A stretch of DNA of 64,000 nt from Bradyrhizobium sp. ARR65. Its GTDB lineage: Bacteria; Pseudomonadota; Alphaproteobacteria; Rhizobiales; Xanthobacteraceae. The translations under genes and the position numbers were made by a program. The stretch's first letter is position 1, and each line of letters begins with the position of its first letter. The notes under the pieces are model-generated. The model was not told where the DNA came from. It made no database searches and worked only from the letters and a program-made list of their open reading frames with translations. The DNA lies in contig NZ_AWZU01000002.1 in assembly GCF_000472385.1 (NCBI RefSeq), forward strand, positions 186,001 through 250,000. The letters are read 5' to 3'. Below are positions 1 through 8,635 of this stretch, one piece after another.

Positions 1-121
1 TCCTGCCATCTCGCGGATCGACTACGACCTCTCTTACATCGAGAATTGGTCACTCCGCCTGGACATCATGATCATCCTGCGCACGATCCGCAGGGAGTTT
101 CTGTCGGGCAGCGGCTTTTAG
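1..121 (+). CDS. C-terminal end of polyprenyl-phosphate sugar-1-phosphate transferase (partial)
   Basis: Reading from base 2 gives an open frame that enters from the left edge and stops at the TAG at 119-121. Its end contains DLSYIENWSLRLD followed by an IIL-R-T stretch, the very conserved tail of exopolysaccharide polyprenyl glycosylphosphotransferases (WcaJ/ExoY/PssY-like bacterial sugar transferases). These membrane enzymes put the first sugar-1-phosphate on undecaprenyl phosphate. Only about 39 residues are visible, so the sugar cannot be named. It fits the following nucleotide-sugar genes as part of one polysaccharide locus. The family call is from memory of this motif. Confidence 0.8.
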   Translation, partial: PAISRIDYDLSYIENWSLRLDIMIILRTIRREFLSGSGF

Positions 122-144
122 TTCCGTCGAATTGTTCTATCAGC

Positions 145-1572
145 ATGGGTGATGGCATGGCGACGCAGGCGGGCGGCCGCATAACTCCCGTTCTCTTGTC
201 AGGCGGAGAAGGATCGCGGCTGTGGCCGTTGTCCCGCGAAACCTATCCGAAACAGTTGCTGTCCGTCCTGGGCGAGCGAACGCTGCTGCAGGAGGCCGCG
301 CTGCGCGTCGCCGATCGGTCGCTGTTCGTCGAACCGATCGTGATCGCGGATGTGCAACATCGTTTCATGATCGGTGAGCAACTGCGCGGCGTCGGGCTGT
401 CCGGAGCGACGATCGTGCTGGAGCCGTTCGCGAAGGGCACGGCACCGGCCGTTGCGACCGCTGCGCTGCTTGCGGTTCGCTCGGATCCCGGCGCCATGCT
501 TCTTGTCATGCCCGTCGATCATTGGGTTAGCGATCGAGCCGCCTTTCATGCCGCACTTTCCGATGGCCTGGCCGCCGCGCGAGAAGGACGCTTCGTCCTC
601 TTCGGCGGCAGCCGGACAGGAGAAAAGCAGGCCGGAGGCGTTCAGGTCGGTTCGGCGGTGGAAGCGATTCCGGTCGTGCACTATGCCGCGAGCGGACCAG
701 GCGATGCGGACCTGACGGCGGTCGGGACATGCTCTGGTGACGGTCACGGGATCTTTCTGCTGCCGGCATCGCAGCTCGTTGACGAACTCGAAGCACGCGC
801 GCCGGACCTGCTTATCGCGTGTCGTGCCGCGCTTGCGGGCGCGACCCGCGATCTCGATTTTCTGCGCCTGGAGGAAGCGGCATTCGGAGCCTGCCCGGCC
901 GCGTCGGTCGAGTCGGTCATGGCGCAAACCGGCAAGGCCGTAGTCGTCGACGCGTCGTTCGACTGGAATCACGTCGGGAGCTGGTCCGAACTGTGGAGCT
1001 TGGGCGACAAAGACAGCGCCGGCAACGTAACGGTCGGGGACGTGGTGCTGGAAGACTCCTCCGGATGCTATGTGCGCGCCGAAGGTCAGTTGGTGGTTGC
1101 GCTCGGCGTCGATGATCTGGTCGTAACCGCGACACCGGACGCGGTGCTCGTGACCAGGCGGGACCGCGACCAGGACGTGGTCAAGATCGTCGAGCGCCTG
1201 AAGACGAACGGTCATCGCTCGGCGACCGAGACGCTCAGCGTGCATCGTCCATGGGGCTATTACCAATCGATCCATGCTGGCGAGCGCTTTCAGGTGAAGC
1301 GGATCACCGTCAATCCCGGCGCCAAGCTGTCGTTGCAGAAGCACTATCACCGCGCCGAGCACTGGGTGGTCGTCAACGGGACCGCGATCGTCACGCGAGA
1401 TGACGAGGAAATCATGGTGCGTGAAAACGAATCGGTGTTCGTGCCGCTGGGCTGCACGCACCGGATCGAGAATCCGGGCAAGGTGCCGCTCAACCTGATC
1501 GAGGTGCAGTCCGGATCCTATCTCGGCGAGGACGACATCGTTCGGATCCAGGATATCTATCATCGGGTTTGA
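145..1572 (+). CDS. manC: mannose-1-phosphate guanylyltransferase / mannose-6-phosphate isomerase
   Basis: This bifunctional cytosolic enzyme makes GDP-mannose from mannose-1-phosphate and GTP and interconverts mannose-6-P and fructose-6-P. From the start at 145 it has 475 residues, the usual size. The N-terminal nucleotidyltransferase signature GGEGSRLWPLSR...PKQ lies at about residues 20-36. The C-terminal cupin-type isomerase domain (about 370 to the end) shows RPWGYY, KHYHRAEHW and a final DDIVRIQDIYHR. The frame stays open back to 46, but bases up to 121 encode the tail of the previous gene, so ATG 145 or ATG 157 is more likely. No strong ribosome site separates the two. The next gene begins about 37 bases downstream. 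It probably feeds GDP-mannose into the surface polysaccharide made by this cluster. Confidence 0.9.
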   Translation: MGDGMATQAGGRITPVLLSGGEGSRLWPLSRETYPKQLLSVLGERTLLQEAALRVADRSLFVEPIVIADVQHRFMIGEQLRGVGLSGATIVLEPFAKGTAPAVATAALLAVRSDPGAMLLVMPVDHWVSDRAAFHAALSDGLAAAREGRFVLFGGSRTGEKQAGGVQVGSAVEAIPVVHYAASGPGDADLTAVGTCSGDGHGIFLLPASQLVDELEARAPDLLIACRAALAGATRDLDFLRLEEAAFGACPAASVESVMAQTGKAVVVDASFDWNHVGSWSELWSLGDKDSAGNVTVGDVVLEDSSGCYVRAEGQLVVALGVDDLVVTATPDAVLVTRRDRDQDVVKIVERLKTNGHRSATETLSVHRPWGYYQSIHAGERFQVKRITVNPGAKLSLQKHYHRAEHWVVVNGTAIVTRDDEEIMVRENESVFVPLGCTHRIENPGKVPLNLIEVQSGSYLGEDDIVRIQDIYHRV

Positions 1573-1608
1573 TGGCCGATGATCGGCAACAGGAGAGATC
1601 AGTCGCAG

Positions 1609-2400
1609 ATGAGTGCCAGGCAGCGAACCAAAGAGCTACTGAAGGAAGCATTCCCGTCAATCTGGCTGCAATGGCATTTCATGCACCGGCCGAAAACGGC
1701 GGAGCAGGAGCTCAATTTTCTCGACCGGATCGTTCCGGAACGGGCCGTGACCGTCGATGTCGGTGCAAATTGCGGCCTTTATACCCGCAAGCTGTCGCGG
1801 CTTTCCAGAAAGGTCCACGCCTTCGAGCCGTCGCCCAAGATGGCGGAGCTGCTACGACGAACCTCGGCATCGAACGTGAACGTTCACGAGATCGCCTTGT
1901 CGGATCAGGTCGGCGATGCGGAGCTGTTCATCCCCCAGGACAACAACCAGCCGGTCTATGGCCTTGCTTCGCTGGAGCCGCGGCTCATGGGCTCGAACCA
2001 GGCGGTTGTCGCCACGAAGGTGCCCACGGCACGGCTCGATGCGATCGTCCACGAGGACGTTGCCTTCGTCAAAATCGATGTGGAAGGGCACGAGCTGAAT
2101 GTTCTCAATGGCGCGGTCGAACTGCTCGAACACAGTCAGCCGGTGTTCCTGGTCGAGGCGGAAGACCGGCATCGCGAGCAGGCAACTCGCTTGCTGTTCG
2201 ATTTCTTCGCGCAGAGGGCCTACCGGGGTTACTTCCTGAAGGACGGCAGCGCCTTTCCGGTTCATCAGTTCCAGGTCGAGGAATTGCAGGACGAGACCGT
2301 CCTTCTCCCTGACGGTGGACGCAAAAGCGGAAGGTCCTACATCAACAACTTCTTCTTTTTCCCGCGGCACATGGATGGAGCATCGATCCTGAATGGCTAG
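1609..2400 (+). CDS. FkbM family methyltransferase
   Basis: A SAM-dependent O-methyltransferase of the FkbM type, 263 residues. The SAM-binding motif DVGANCGLYTRK is at about residue 50, followed by HAFEPSP. The family-typical VKIDVEGHELNVLNGA is in the middle, and LVEAEDRH follows. FkbM enzymes often methylate sugars or lipids in polysaccharide loci, which matches the neighbours, but the acceptor here is unknown. The frame is open from 1579. ATG 1609 is preferred because AGGAGA lies 12 bases upstream (1591-1596). The stop codon sits inside the left end of a palindromic repeat (2396-2516). Confidence 0.85.
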   Translation: MSARQRTKELLKEAFPSIWLQWHFMHRPKTAEQELNFLDRIVPERAVTVDVGANCGLYTRKLSRLSRKVHAFEPSPKMAELLRRTSASNVNVHEIALSDQVGDAELFIPQDNNQPVYGLASLEPRLMGSNQAVVATKVPTARLDAIVHEDVAFVKIDVEGHELNVLNGAVELLEHSQPVFLVEAEDRHREQATRLLFDFFAQRAYRGYFLKDGSAFPVHQFQVEELQDETVLLPDGGRKSGRSYINNFFFFPRHMDGASILNG

Positions 2401-2516
2401 GGCGCGATGTGGTTTGGTTGAGCTGGCACCTGCCGCCGATAGGGTTCACCTCTCCCTGCTGGGGAGAGGTGAACCGTCGAGACAACAAACCGAACCTAAT
2501 CTCATCACGCGCTAGC
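2396..2516. repeat. MITE-like palindromic intergenic element, copy 1
   Basis: A 121-bp unit with imperfect terminal inverted repeats of 14 bases: GCTAGGGCGCGATG at 2396-2409 faces CATCACGCGCTAGC at 2503-2516. In its centre is a perfect 14-bp-arm hairpin (GGTTCACCTCTCCC at 2443-2456 against 2462-2475). A second copy at 7606-7720 shares both ends, the GGTTTGGTTG segment and the central palindrome. The left end overlaps the stop codon of the methyltransferase gene. No protein is encoded, so it would be non-autonomous. Confidence 0.75.
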
Positions 2517-2578
2517 TCGGGGCTTCCCGACCATCCAATCGACAATCTCGAAACACAGATTATCAGGTAGGACCCTCG

Positions 2579-3904
2579 ATGCGCATTGCCATGATAGGCG
2601 CCGGCTATGTCGGCCTGGTGTCGGGAGCGTGCTTTTCCGATTTCGGACATCATGTGACCTGCATCGACAATGACGACGGCAAGATCGCCGCCCTCAAAGC
2701 CGGGCAGATTCCGATCCACGAGCCGGGGCTCGCGGAACTGGTCGCGAACAATGTGAGTCAGGGTCGCCTTGCCTTCGATATCGACCTGAAGCCCGCGGTC
2801 GCCAATGCCGATGTGGTCTTTGTTGCGGTCGGGACGCCATCGCGGCGCGGTGACGGGCACGCCGACCTCTCTTATGTCTACGCGGCAGCGCGCGAGATCG
2901 CGCGAGCGCTCTCGAAATTCACGGTCGTGGTGACGAAATCGACCGTGCCGGTCGGGACCGGCGACGAGGTCGAGCGGATCATTCGCGAAGAGAATCCGGA
3001 CGCGGAATTTGCCGTCGTGTCGAACCCGGAATTCCTGAGGGAGGGCGCCGCGATCCGCGACTTCAAGCATCCCGACCGGATCGTGATCGGGGCCAATGAA
3101 GCGCGCGCCCGCAGCGTCATCAGCGAAGTCTACCGGCCGCTTCATCTCAACGCGCCGCCTATCCTTTATACCGACCGCCGCACCGCCGAGCTGACGAAAT
3201 ATGCCGCCAATTCCTTTCTCGCGACCAAGATCGCCTTCATCAATGAAATCGCCGACCTGGCGGAGAAGGTCGGTGCCAATGTTCAGGAGGTCGCGCGGGG
3301 AATCGGGCTCGACAACCGCATCGGTCTGAAGTTCCTGCACGCCGGCCCCGGCTTCGGCGGATCGTGCTTTCCGAAGGATACGATGGCCCTGATCAAGACT
3401 GGTCAGGACAATGAGACGCCGCTGCGGATCGTCGAAACCGTCGTTGCTGTGAACGACCAGCGCAAGCGCGCGATGGCGCGGAAAGTGGCCCATGCCTTCG
3501 GCGGCAACGGCAATTTGCGCGGGAAATGCATTGCCGTGCTGGGTCTGACGTTCAAGCCCAACACCGATGATATGCGCGATGCGCCCTCGATTCCGTTGAT
3601 CACGGCGCTGCAGGACATGGGCGCGGAGATCCGGGCCTTCGATCCGGTCGGCATGCCGCAGGCCGAGAAGGTGCTGGAGAACGTGACCTTCTGCAAGAGC
3701 GCCTATGATTGCGCCAAGGGCGCGCACGCCGTCGTCATCGTCACGGAGTGGGAGCAATTCCGGGCGCTCGATCTCAAGGAGCTTTCCGCCGTCATGGCAA
3801 GCTCGGTTATCGTCGATCTGCGCAACATCTATTCACCGGAGGAGGTGATGCGAAACGGCTTCCATTATTGCGGCGTCGGACGGCCAAAGCCGCTGGCCTA
3901 CTGA
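2579..3904 (+). CDS. ugd: UDP-glucose 6-dehydrogenase
   Basis: Oxidises UDP-glucose to UDP-glucuronate with two NAD+, in the cytosol. Its 441 residues match the family length. The N-terminal Rossmann motif GAGYVGLVSGACF starts at residue 7. The substrate loop SNPEFLREG is at about 148-156, and the catalytic cysteine is C263 in GPGFGGSCFPKD. The C-terminal domain has GLTFKPNTDDMRDAPS. GACCCTCGATG precedes the start. The next gene encodes an epimerase that would take UDP-glucuronate as substrate, so the pair should supply UDP-GlcA and UDP-GalA for polysaccharide synthesis. Confidence 0.95.
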   Translation: MRIAMIGAGYVGLVSGACFSDFGHHVTCIDNDDGKIAALKAGQIPIHEPGLAELVANNVSQGRLAFDIDLKPAVANADVVFVAVGTPSRRGDGHADLSYVYAAAREIARALSKFTVVVTKSTVPVGTGDEVERIIREENPDAEFAVVSNPEFLREGAAIRDFKHPDRIVIGANEARARSVISEVYRPLHLNAPPILYTDRRTAELTKYAANSFLATKIAFINEIADLAEKVGANVQEVARGIGLDNRIGLKFLHAGPGFGGSCFPKDTMALIKTGQDNETPLRIVETVVAVNDQRKRAMARKVAHAFGGNGNLRGKCIAVLGLTFKPNTDDMRDAPSIPLITALQDMGAEIRAFDPVGMPQAEKVLENVTFCKSAYDCAKGAHAVVIVTEWEQFRALDLKELSAVMASSVIVDLRNIYSPEEVMRNGFHYCGVGRPKPLAY

Positions 3905-3916
3905 GCCGACGCGATC

Positions 3917-4954
3917 ATGGTGTCCGGGACGAATCAAAGTGCGGACGCAAGCGTCCTGGTGACGGGCGCCGCCGGCTTCATCGGCTTCCACGTCGCTCAG
4001 CGCCTGCTGCAGGCAGGCCGGTGGGTCGTCGGGATCGACAACCTCAATTCCTATTATGACCCGGCGCTGAAACAGGCCCGGCTTGATATCCTGGGCAACC
4101 ACCCTTCGTTCAGCTTCCAGAGATTGGATCTCGCCGATCGCCCCGCCATCAGCGAGCTGTTCGCACGCCACCGCTTTCCTGTCGTGATTCACCTGGCCGC
4201 GCAGGCCGGCGTCAGATACTCGCTGCAAAATCCGCATGCCTATGTCGACGCCAATCTCGCAGGCTTCATGAACGTCCTGGAGGGCTGCCGGCACACCGGC
4301 TGTCATCACCTGTTGTTCGCCTCGTCCTCATCGGTCTACGGTGCCAACACCAGGTTGCCGTTCTCGGTACACGACAATGTCGATCACCCCGTCAGCCTTT
4401 ATGCCGCCAGCAAGAAGGCGAACGAGCTGATGGCGCATGCGTACAGCCACCTCTACAGGATTCCCACGACTGGACTGCGGTTCTTCACGGTCTACGGCCC
4501 ATGGGGGCGGCCGGATATGGCCATGTTCATCTTCGCCAAGGCCATCATCGAGGGCCAGCCGATCAAGCTGTTCAACAACGGACAAATGCGGCGCGACTTC
4601 ACCTATGTCGATGACGTCACCGACGCGCTGGTCCGGCTCATCGATCGCGCGCCGCACGGCAATCCGACATGGTCGGGCGCGGCGCCGGATCCGGCGTCAA
4701 GCGCCGCGCCATGGCGCATCTACAACATCGGCAACAACAAGCCGGAAGAGCTGACCCGGGTGGTGGCGATCCTGGAAGAGGAACTCGGACGCAAGGCCGT
4801 CAAGGAATTCCTGCCCATGCAGCCGGGGGACGTCCCGGCGACCTACGCCGATATCGATGACCTTGCCCGCGACGTCGGTTTCCGCCCCGCGACCTCGGTC
4901 GAGGAGGGCATTCGCCGGTTCGTGGCCTGGTACCGCAGCTATCGGGACCTCTGA
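3917..4954 (+). CDS. NAD-dependent epimerase, probable UDP-glucuronate 4-epimerase
   Basis: An extended short-chain dehydrogenase of 345 residues. The NAD-binding motif GAAGFIGF is at about residues 18-25. The catalytic YAASK is at about 161-165, preceded by the SSSSVYG segment, and [13 protein letters not shown] follows. The last motif and the position 12 bases after ugd are typical of UDP-glucuronate 4-epimerases (LspL/WbnF-like) that give UDP-galacturonate. The start ATG at 3917 is the first in frame; no strong ribosome site is seen. A dTDP-glucose dehydratase or UDP-glucose epimerase is less likely because of the GPWGRPDMA motif, which I recognise from the GAE family. Confidence 0.87.
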   Translation: MVSGTNQSADASVLVTGAAGFIGFHVAQRLLQAGRWVVGIDNLNSYYDPALKQARLDILGNHPSFSFQRLDLADRPAISELFARHRFPVVIHLAAQAGVRYSLQNPHAYVDANLAGFMNVLEGCRHTGCHHLLFASSSSVYGANTRLPFSVHDNVDHPVSLYAASKKANELMAHAYSHLYRIPTTGLRFFTVYGPWGRPDMAMFIFAKAIIEGQPIKLFNNGQMRRDFTYVDDVTDALVRLIDRAPHGNPTWSGAAPDPASSAAPWRIYNIGNNKPEELTRVVAILEEELGRKAVKEFLPMQPGDVPATYADIDDLARDVGFRPATSVEEGIRRFVAWYRSYRDL

Positions 4955-5091
4955 GCGCGCCTGTGCCGCGCGAAATTGCCGGCCTTTCGGAAAGGCCGGT
5001 TTCGTGGTCATCTTGCGCCTTGCAAATCCATGCGATCGGCGCATCGCCCGTACTCAGCCGGGCGAGGCGCAGTTATCGAGGAGGCGGGAGC

Positions 5092-5874
5092 ATGAAATCA
5101 TCCGGAAAAGTTGCCGCCATCACGGGCGCGGCGCGCGGCATTGGCAGGGCCTGCGCCGAACGATTTCTGCAGGAGGGAGTGAAGGTCGTCATCTCGGATG
5201 TCGATGGCGAGGCGCTTGCCAAGACTGCGAGCGAGCTCGGCCGCCCGAGTGAGCTGCGCGCCGTCGTGGCCGATGTCGCCAGGCGCGCCGAGGTCGACCA
5301 TCTGGTCGCTTCCGCCGCCAGGGAGTTCGGTCGGCTGGACATCATGGTCAACAATGCCGGCGTCGCGCGCAACCGGGATTTTCTCGAGATCTCCGAGCAG
5401 GAGTTCGACGAGATCATCGCCATCAACCTGAAGGGCGCATTTTTCGGCGTGCAGGCCGCCGCCAGGCAGATGATCGCGCAAGGGGACGGCGGCGTCATCA
5501 TCAACATGTCCTCGGTCAACGCGCTGCTCGCGATTCCTTCGCTTGCGACCTATGCCATGTCCAAGGGCGGCATGAAGCAGCTCACTTCGGTTGCGGCCGT
5601 GGCGCTCGCGCCGCACGGCATCCGGGTTGTGGCAGTGGGGCCCGGAACGATTTTGACGGAGATGGTCGCCTCTGCGATTTTCTCCTCCGAGGATGCGCGG
5701 CGCAGCGTGCTGTCGCGAACGCCGGCCGGACGCTGCGGCGAGCCGAGCGAGGTCGCGTCGGTCGTGGCGTTTCTTGCCAGCGAGGATGCCTCCTACATCA
5801 CCGGACAGACAATCTATCCGGACGGCGGCCGGCTCAGTCTCAACTACACCGTGCCGGTGAACGAGGGAGCTTGA
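5092..5874 (+). CDS. SDR family NAD(P)-dependent oxidoreductase
   Basis: A classical short-chain dehydrogenase/reductase of 260 residues. It shows the cofactor motif TGAARGIG near the N-terminus, NNAG in the middle, the catalytic serine in MSSVNA and tyrosine/lysine in YAMSKGG, and a C-terminal YITGQTIYPDGG. The frame is open from 4963, but GAGGAGGCGGGAG directly before ATG 5092 fixes the start. The substrate is unknown. It could belong to the polysaccharide locus or be independent, since 137 bases separate it from the epimerase. Immediately after its stop lies a dispersed repeat. Confidence 0.9.
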   Translation: MKSSGKVAAITGAARGIGRACAERFLQEGVKVVISDVDGEALAKTASELGRPSELRAVVADVARRAEVDHLVASAAREFGRLDIMVNNAGVARNRDFLEISEQEFDEIIAINLKGAFFGVQAAARQMIAQGDGGVIINMSSVNALLAIPSLATYAMSKGGMKQLTSVAAVALAPHGIRVVAVGPGTILTEMVASAIFSSEDARRSVLSRTPAGRCGEPSEVASVVAFLASEDASYITGQTIYPDGGRLSLNYTVPVNEGA

Positions 5875-5880
5875 GCAGCC

Positions 5881-6039
5881 CGTCATTGCGAGGAGCTCCG
5901 CGACGACCCGCCGTTGCTCGCTGCGCGAGCTATGGCGAGGCGTGAAGTCCCGCCGAAGCGCCTTTGCGCGTAGGCGGAAGAAATCCAGACTGCATCGGCT
6001 GAGAAAGTTCGGATTGCTTCGCTTGCGCTCGCAATGACG
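5881..6039. repeat. dispersed intergenic repeat with CGTCATTGCGAG ends
   Basis: A 159-bp unit bounded by perfect 12-bp inverted repeats: CGTCATTGCGAG at 5881-5892 and CTCGCAATGACG at 6028-6039. Inner segments such as AAATCCAGACTG and GGATTGCTTCGCTTGCGCTC also look familiar from Bradyrhizobium intergenic repeats (from memory). No coding sequence is supported. It lies between two genes that converge, so it may also act as a transcript end. Confidence 0.75.
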
Positions 6040-6093
6040 GCGGATGTTGCGCTCGCGTCTTCTCGACCGCCGTGATGGCATCGCAGTAGGGCC

Positions 6094-7533
6094 CTATTCG
6101 CCGCGCGCCTCCAGCAGCGGGCGCTTGAGAAGCGATCTGCTGTATTTCCCGCTTCGCTTCAATTTGGCGCCGAGCGACGCGTCGGCCAGGCGGAATATTT
6201 GCGTCGAGTGCGCGGCGGCGGTGGCGGAATAGATCGGGTGCGCGGCCGCTCCGATCCTGTCCTCGGAGATCGGGAGCTTGCTGAAGGCGTTCAACTGCAG
6301 CCGCTCGGAAGGATCAGTCAGCAACACCCAGCTATCGTCGGCAATCTGCATCACGGAATCGACGTCTTCGTCCCAGGCGCACAGCACCACTTCCATTCTG
6401 GAGAATCCGCCCGGGTCAGCCGCAAAGGCCCGCGCCGCGGCTTCGATCGCGCCGCTGACGTTCTCGGCATCGCCGGCCAAGACGTCCCGGATCAGCACCG
6501 TGATCGCCCGGCCTGTCTGCGATGATCCCTGCATGATCAAATGCGACTCCGGCGCCTGGTGCCTGCCGTATCGCCGCGCGCGCTGGAAACGCGACGCGAT
6601 CGATGGATCCGGCGCGACCGAGGGCTCGGCACGGTTATATTGAATGACAGCGGGCCTGCCTTTTGCGCTGTCGGCCGCCTGCCAGTAGTCGTCGGGCAAC
6701 CAGGCGGTCTCGATCTGGCGCTGCGAGGATAGCAGCGTCCAGGCCTGATCGAGCAGAAAGGCTTCCGGCACGTCGGGATAATCGCGGCTCAGGCGTTGCC
6801 AAGTGTCGAGCAGCGAGCGCGCCGGTTCGGTCTGATGAAAGAACAGGACTCCCGTTTCCATCTGGCCGGTGCGCGACTTGTAGACCGCGAAGTCGCATGC
6901 GATGGCTTGGGGCAGCACGGGGTGCCGGCAGACGGTCGCATTGGGGGCGATCCAGAAGATGGGACGGTTTGCGCGCTCCCACTGCCGAATGATGAAGTCG
7001 ATCTTGAATGTCGGGCTCGATGGCGCAGCGACATCGACCCCTTCGATAACGCTTTGCAGTCCAAGGCGCGTGAAGTCGGCGGCCAGCCGCTGCGGCCGGT
7101 CCTCGAAGGGGAAGGTGCGCAGGAACGACGACAGGAATAATGTGTCTTGCCTCGGATAGAGTCCGGTGGGCACCGACAGGGGCTTGACACCGCCCCACCA
7201 GACGTGATGCGGCGCCGTCTTGCCTTGCGAGCCGATCGAGCCATAGGCATGAAGCTTCGATTTGAGAAAGTCGAATGCGGGGTTCTCGCCGAACGGAACG
7301 ATGATGATCGAGTTTTCGTGCAGCGAACCGACAAGCATTTCGATCCGGGCCGGATTTTCCGCATTCAAGACGACGACGGCGAGGTCGGGCGCCTCGATGG
7401 CGCTGCTGCCGTCCCACATAACGGTGCCGCGATGGCGTCGGACAAGCTGACGCAGGCGGTAGCGCTGGATCTCGCCGAGGCAAAGCCCATCCAGTTCGCT
7501 TTGCGAGGGACACTTTTCGTTTGCATCATTCAT
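6094..7533 (-). CDS. hypothetical protein with glycosyltransferase-like features
   Basis: A 479-residue protein without a clear named family. The central part (about residues 200-290) has ATVCRHPVLPQAIACDFAVY, ETGVLFFHQT, LLDTWQRL and FLLDQAW. This spacing resembles the acceptor-proximal half of GT-A nucleotide-diphospho-sugar transferases, which end in a conserved DQ motif. The N-terminus is not a standard Rossmann domain and the C-terminal 130 residues are unassigned. No signal peptide is visible. No clear ribosome site is seen before ATG 7533. It is the last of three minus-strand genes next to the flagellar operon, so a role in glycan synthesis or flagellin modification is possible but inferred. 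Confidence 0.55.
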   Translation of the reverse strand: MNDANEKCPSQSELDGLCLGEIQRYRLRQLVRRHRGTVMWDGSSAIEAPDLAVVVLNAENPARIEMLVGSLHENSIIIVPFGENPAFDFLKSKLHAYGSIGSQGKTAPHHVWWGGVKPLSVPTGLYPRQDTLFLSSFLRTFPFEDRPQRLAADFTRLGLQSVIEGVDVAAPSSPTFKIDFIIRQWERANRPIFWIAPNATVCRHPVLPQAIACDFAVYKSRTGQMETGVLFFHQTEPARSLLDTWQRLSRDYPDVPEAFLLDQAWTLLSSQRQIETAWLPDDYWQAADSAKGRPAVIQYNRAEPSVAPDPSIASRFQRARRYGRHQAPESHLIMQGSSQTGRAITVLIRDVLAGDAENVSGAIEAAARAFAADPGGFSRMEVVLCAWDEDVDSVMQIADDSWVLLTDPSERLQLNAFSKLPISEDRIGAAAHPIYSATAAAHSTQIFRLADASLGAKLKRSGKYSRSLLKRPLLEARGE

Positions 7534-7605
7534 GCTTGATCGACCGGGTCATGAGGGGACATGACTGATACGGTCGGCGCGCCGAATTCAGGCGAAATTG
7601 CGCTA

Positions 7606-7720
7606 GCTAGAGTGCGCTGCGGTTTGGTTGTATCGATGCCAGCCGCGGAATCGGTTCACCCCTCCCCGTTGGGGAGAGGTGACCGCCAAGGCGACCGACT
7701 GAATCTCATCACGCGCTATT
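7606..7720. repeat. MITE-like palindromic intergenic element, copy 2
   Basis: The second copy of the element at 2396-2516. The left end is GCTAGAGTGCGCTG (7606-7619), followed by GGTTTGGTTG (7621-7630). The centre is a palindrome GGTTCACC...GGTGACC (7653-7684), and the right end is AATCTCATCACGCGCTA (7702-7718). It lies between the glycosyltransferase-like gene and the 3' end of the formyltransferase gene, whose stop codon is only a few bases away. Confidence 0.72.
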
Positions 7721-7726
7721 GCAGTG

Positions 7727-8464
7727 TCAGGCACGCATTTCGAATGCCGCAAGCGACGGCGCGTCGACATGCGGCGGCGGCTCGGCCTGCCGCTCCATCA
7801 CGTCGCTCAAGCGAAAACGCAAGCCATGCAAGGTGATGGTGAGGGGAATGCCGCGAAAATCATCATCGAAGGCACGAATACGGCGCTTGAGCTCGGCGGC
7901 ATCGATAGTTGCGGGAAGCTCGCAATAGTCGCGATACATCTGCCGGGTGCTCTTCGTTCCGCTCCAGCCAATGGGCAGTGCCGGCAGTGGTCCGGGCTCG
8001 CAGGCGATCTCGCGCGCTTTCCGCCAGAACAGGTGGCCAAGGCGCACATAGGCGATTTGTTCGAGTTCACGCACGCTGATATTGTCTGGAACGACAAACG
8101 ACTCGACACCGACGATCGGGCCGGAATCCACCTTTGCGGCCATCACATGCATGGTTGCGCCGAAACGTCGGGCGCCGTCATAGATCGCGAAATTGGCCGG
8201 CGCCCAGCCCGGATAGTCGGGCGGCCCGGGATGGAAATTGTAGGCGCCGTGACCCAGCGCCTCCAGCATCGCTTGCGGGACAATGACACCGGTCGTGAAG
8301 GCCACCAGCCGTGCGTTGCGCCACACCCCGGGCTCGATCGCGGCAAGATCCTCGAGCCGCGACGCCTTGCGGAACGACAGCGCGGGATTGTGGGCCATCA
8401 GGAGGACGCTGAGCGCGTGCTGCTGGTGCGGAGTAGCTGTCAGAAGGATGATGGTCTTGAGCAT
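7727..8464 (-). CDS. formyltransferase-domain protein
   Basis: A 245-residue protein with a formyl transferase fold. The motif HPGPPDYPGWAP (about residues 75-90) carries the family's catalytic-type histidine, followed by DSGPIVG, as in methionyl-tRNA formyltransferase, GART and sugar N-formyltransferases. It is shorter than Fmt (about 310) and lacks an obvious C-terminal OB domain, so a sugar or small-molecule N-formyltransferase is more likely than a second Fmt. Start ATG 8464 is chosen over 8503 because AGGAG lies about 6 bases upstream. It shares strand with the GT-like and HAD genes and adjoins the flagellar genes. N-formylated sugars occur in some glycans, so modification of a surface or flagellar glycan is an inference. 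Confidence 0.75.
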   Translation of the reverse strand: MLKTIILLTATPHQQHALSVLLMAHNPALSFRKASRLEDLAAIEPGVWRNARLVAFTTGVIVPQAMLEALGHGAYNFHPGPPDYPGWAPANFAIYDGARRFGATMHVMAAKVDSGPIVGVESFVVPDNISVRELEQIAYVRLGHLFWRKAREIACEPGPLPALPIGWSGTKSTRQMYRDYCELPATIDAAELKRRIRAFDDDFRGIPLTITLHGLRFRLSDVMERQAEPPPHVDAPSLAAFEMRA

Positions 8465-8541
8465 CTGGCTCCTGAACTCGTCGTCTTGCGAAGGCCGAAG
8501 CATCCCATCGCGCTTCCGGGGACGCCGGCCTTCCGCCGTGA

Positions 8542-8558
8542 CAAACGCAAAGCGTTTG
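8542..8558. terminator. short perfect hairpin between HAD and formyltransferase genes
   Basis: CAAACGC at 8542-8548 pairs with GCGTTTG at 8552-8558 around an AAA loop. It lies in the 171-bp gap between two minus-strand genes, about 80 bases after the HAD gene stop. There is no U-tract, so a terminator role is only possible. Confidence 0.3.
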
Positions 8559-8635
8559 CGCGAGGCTCACGCTTGAACAAGAACCAAGGCAGGGCGCGCT
8601 GATTAAGTGCCATCACGCCATTTGCTGTTTGAGCG

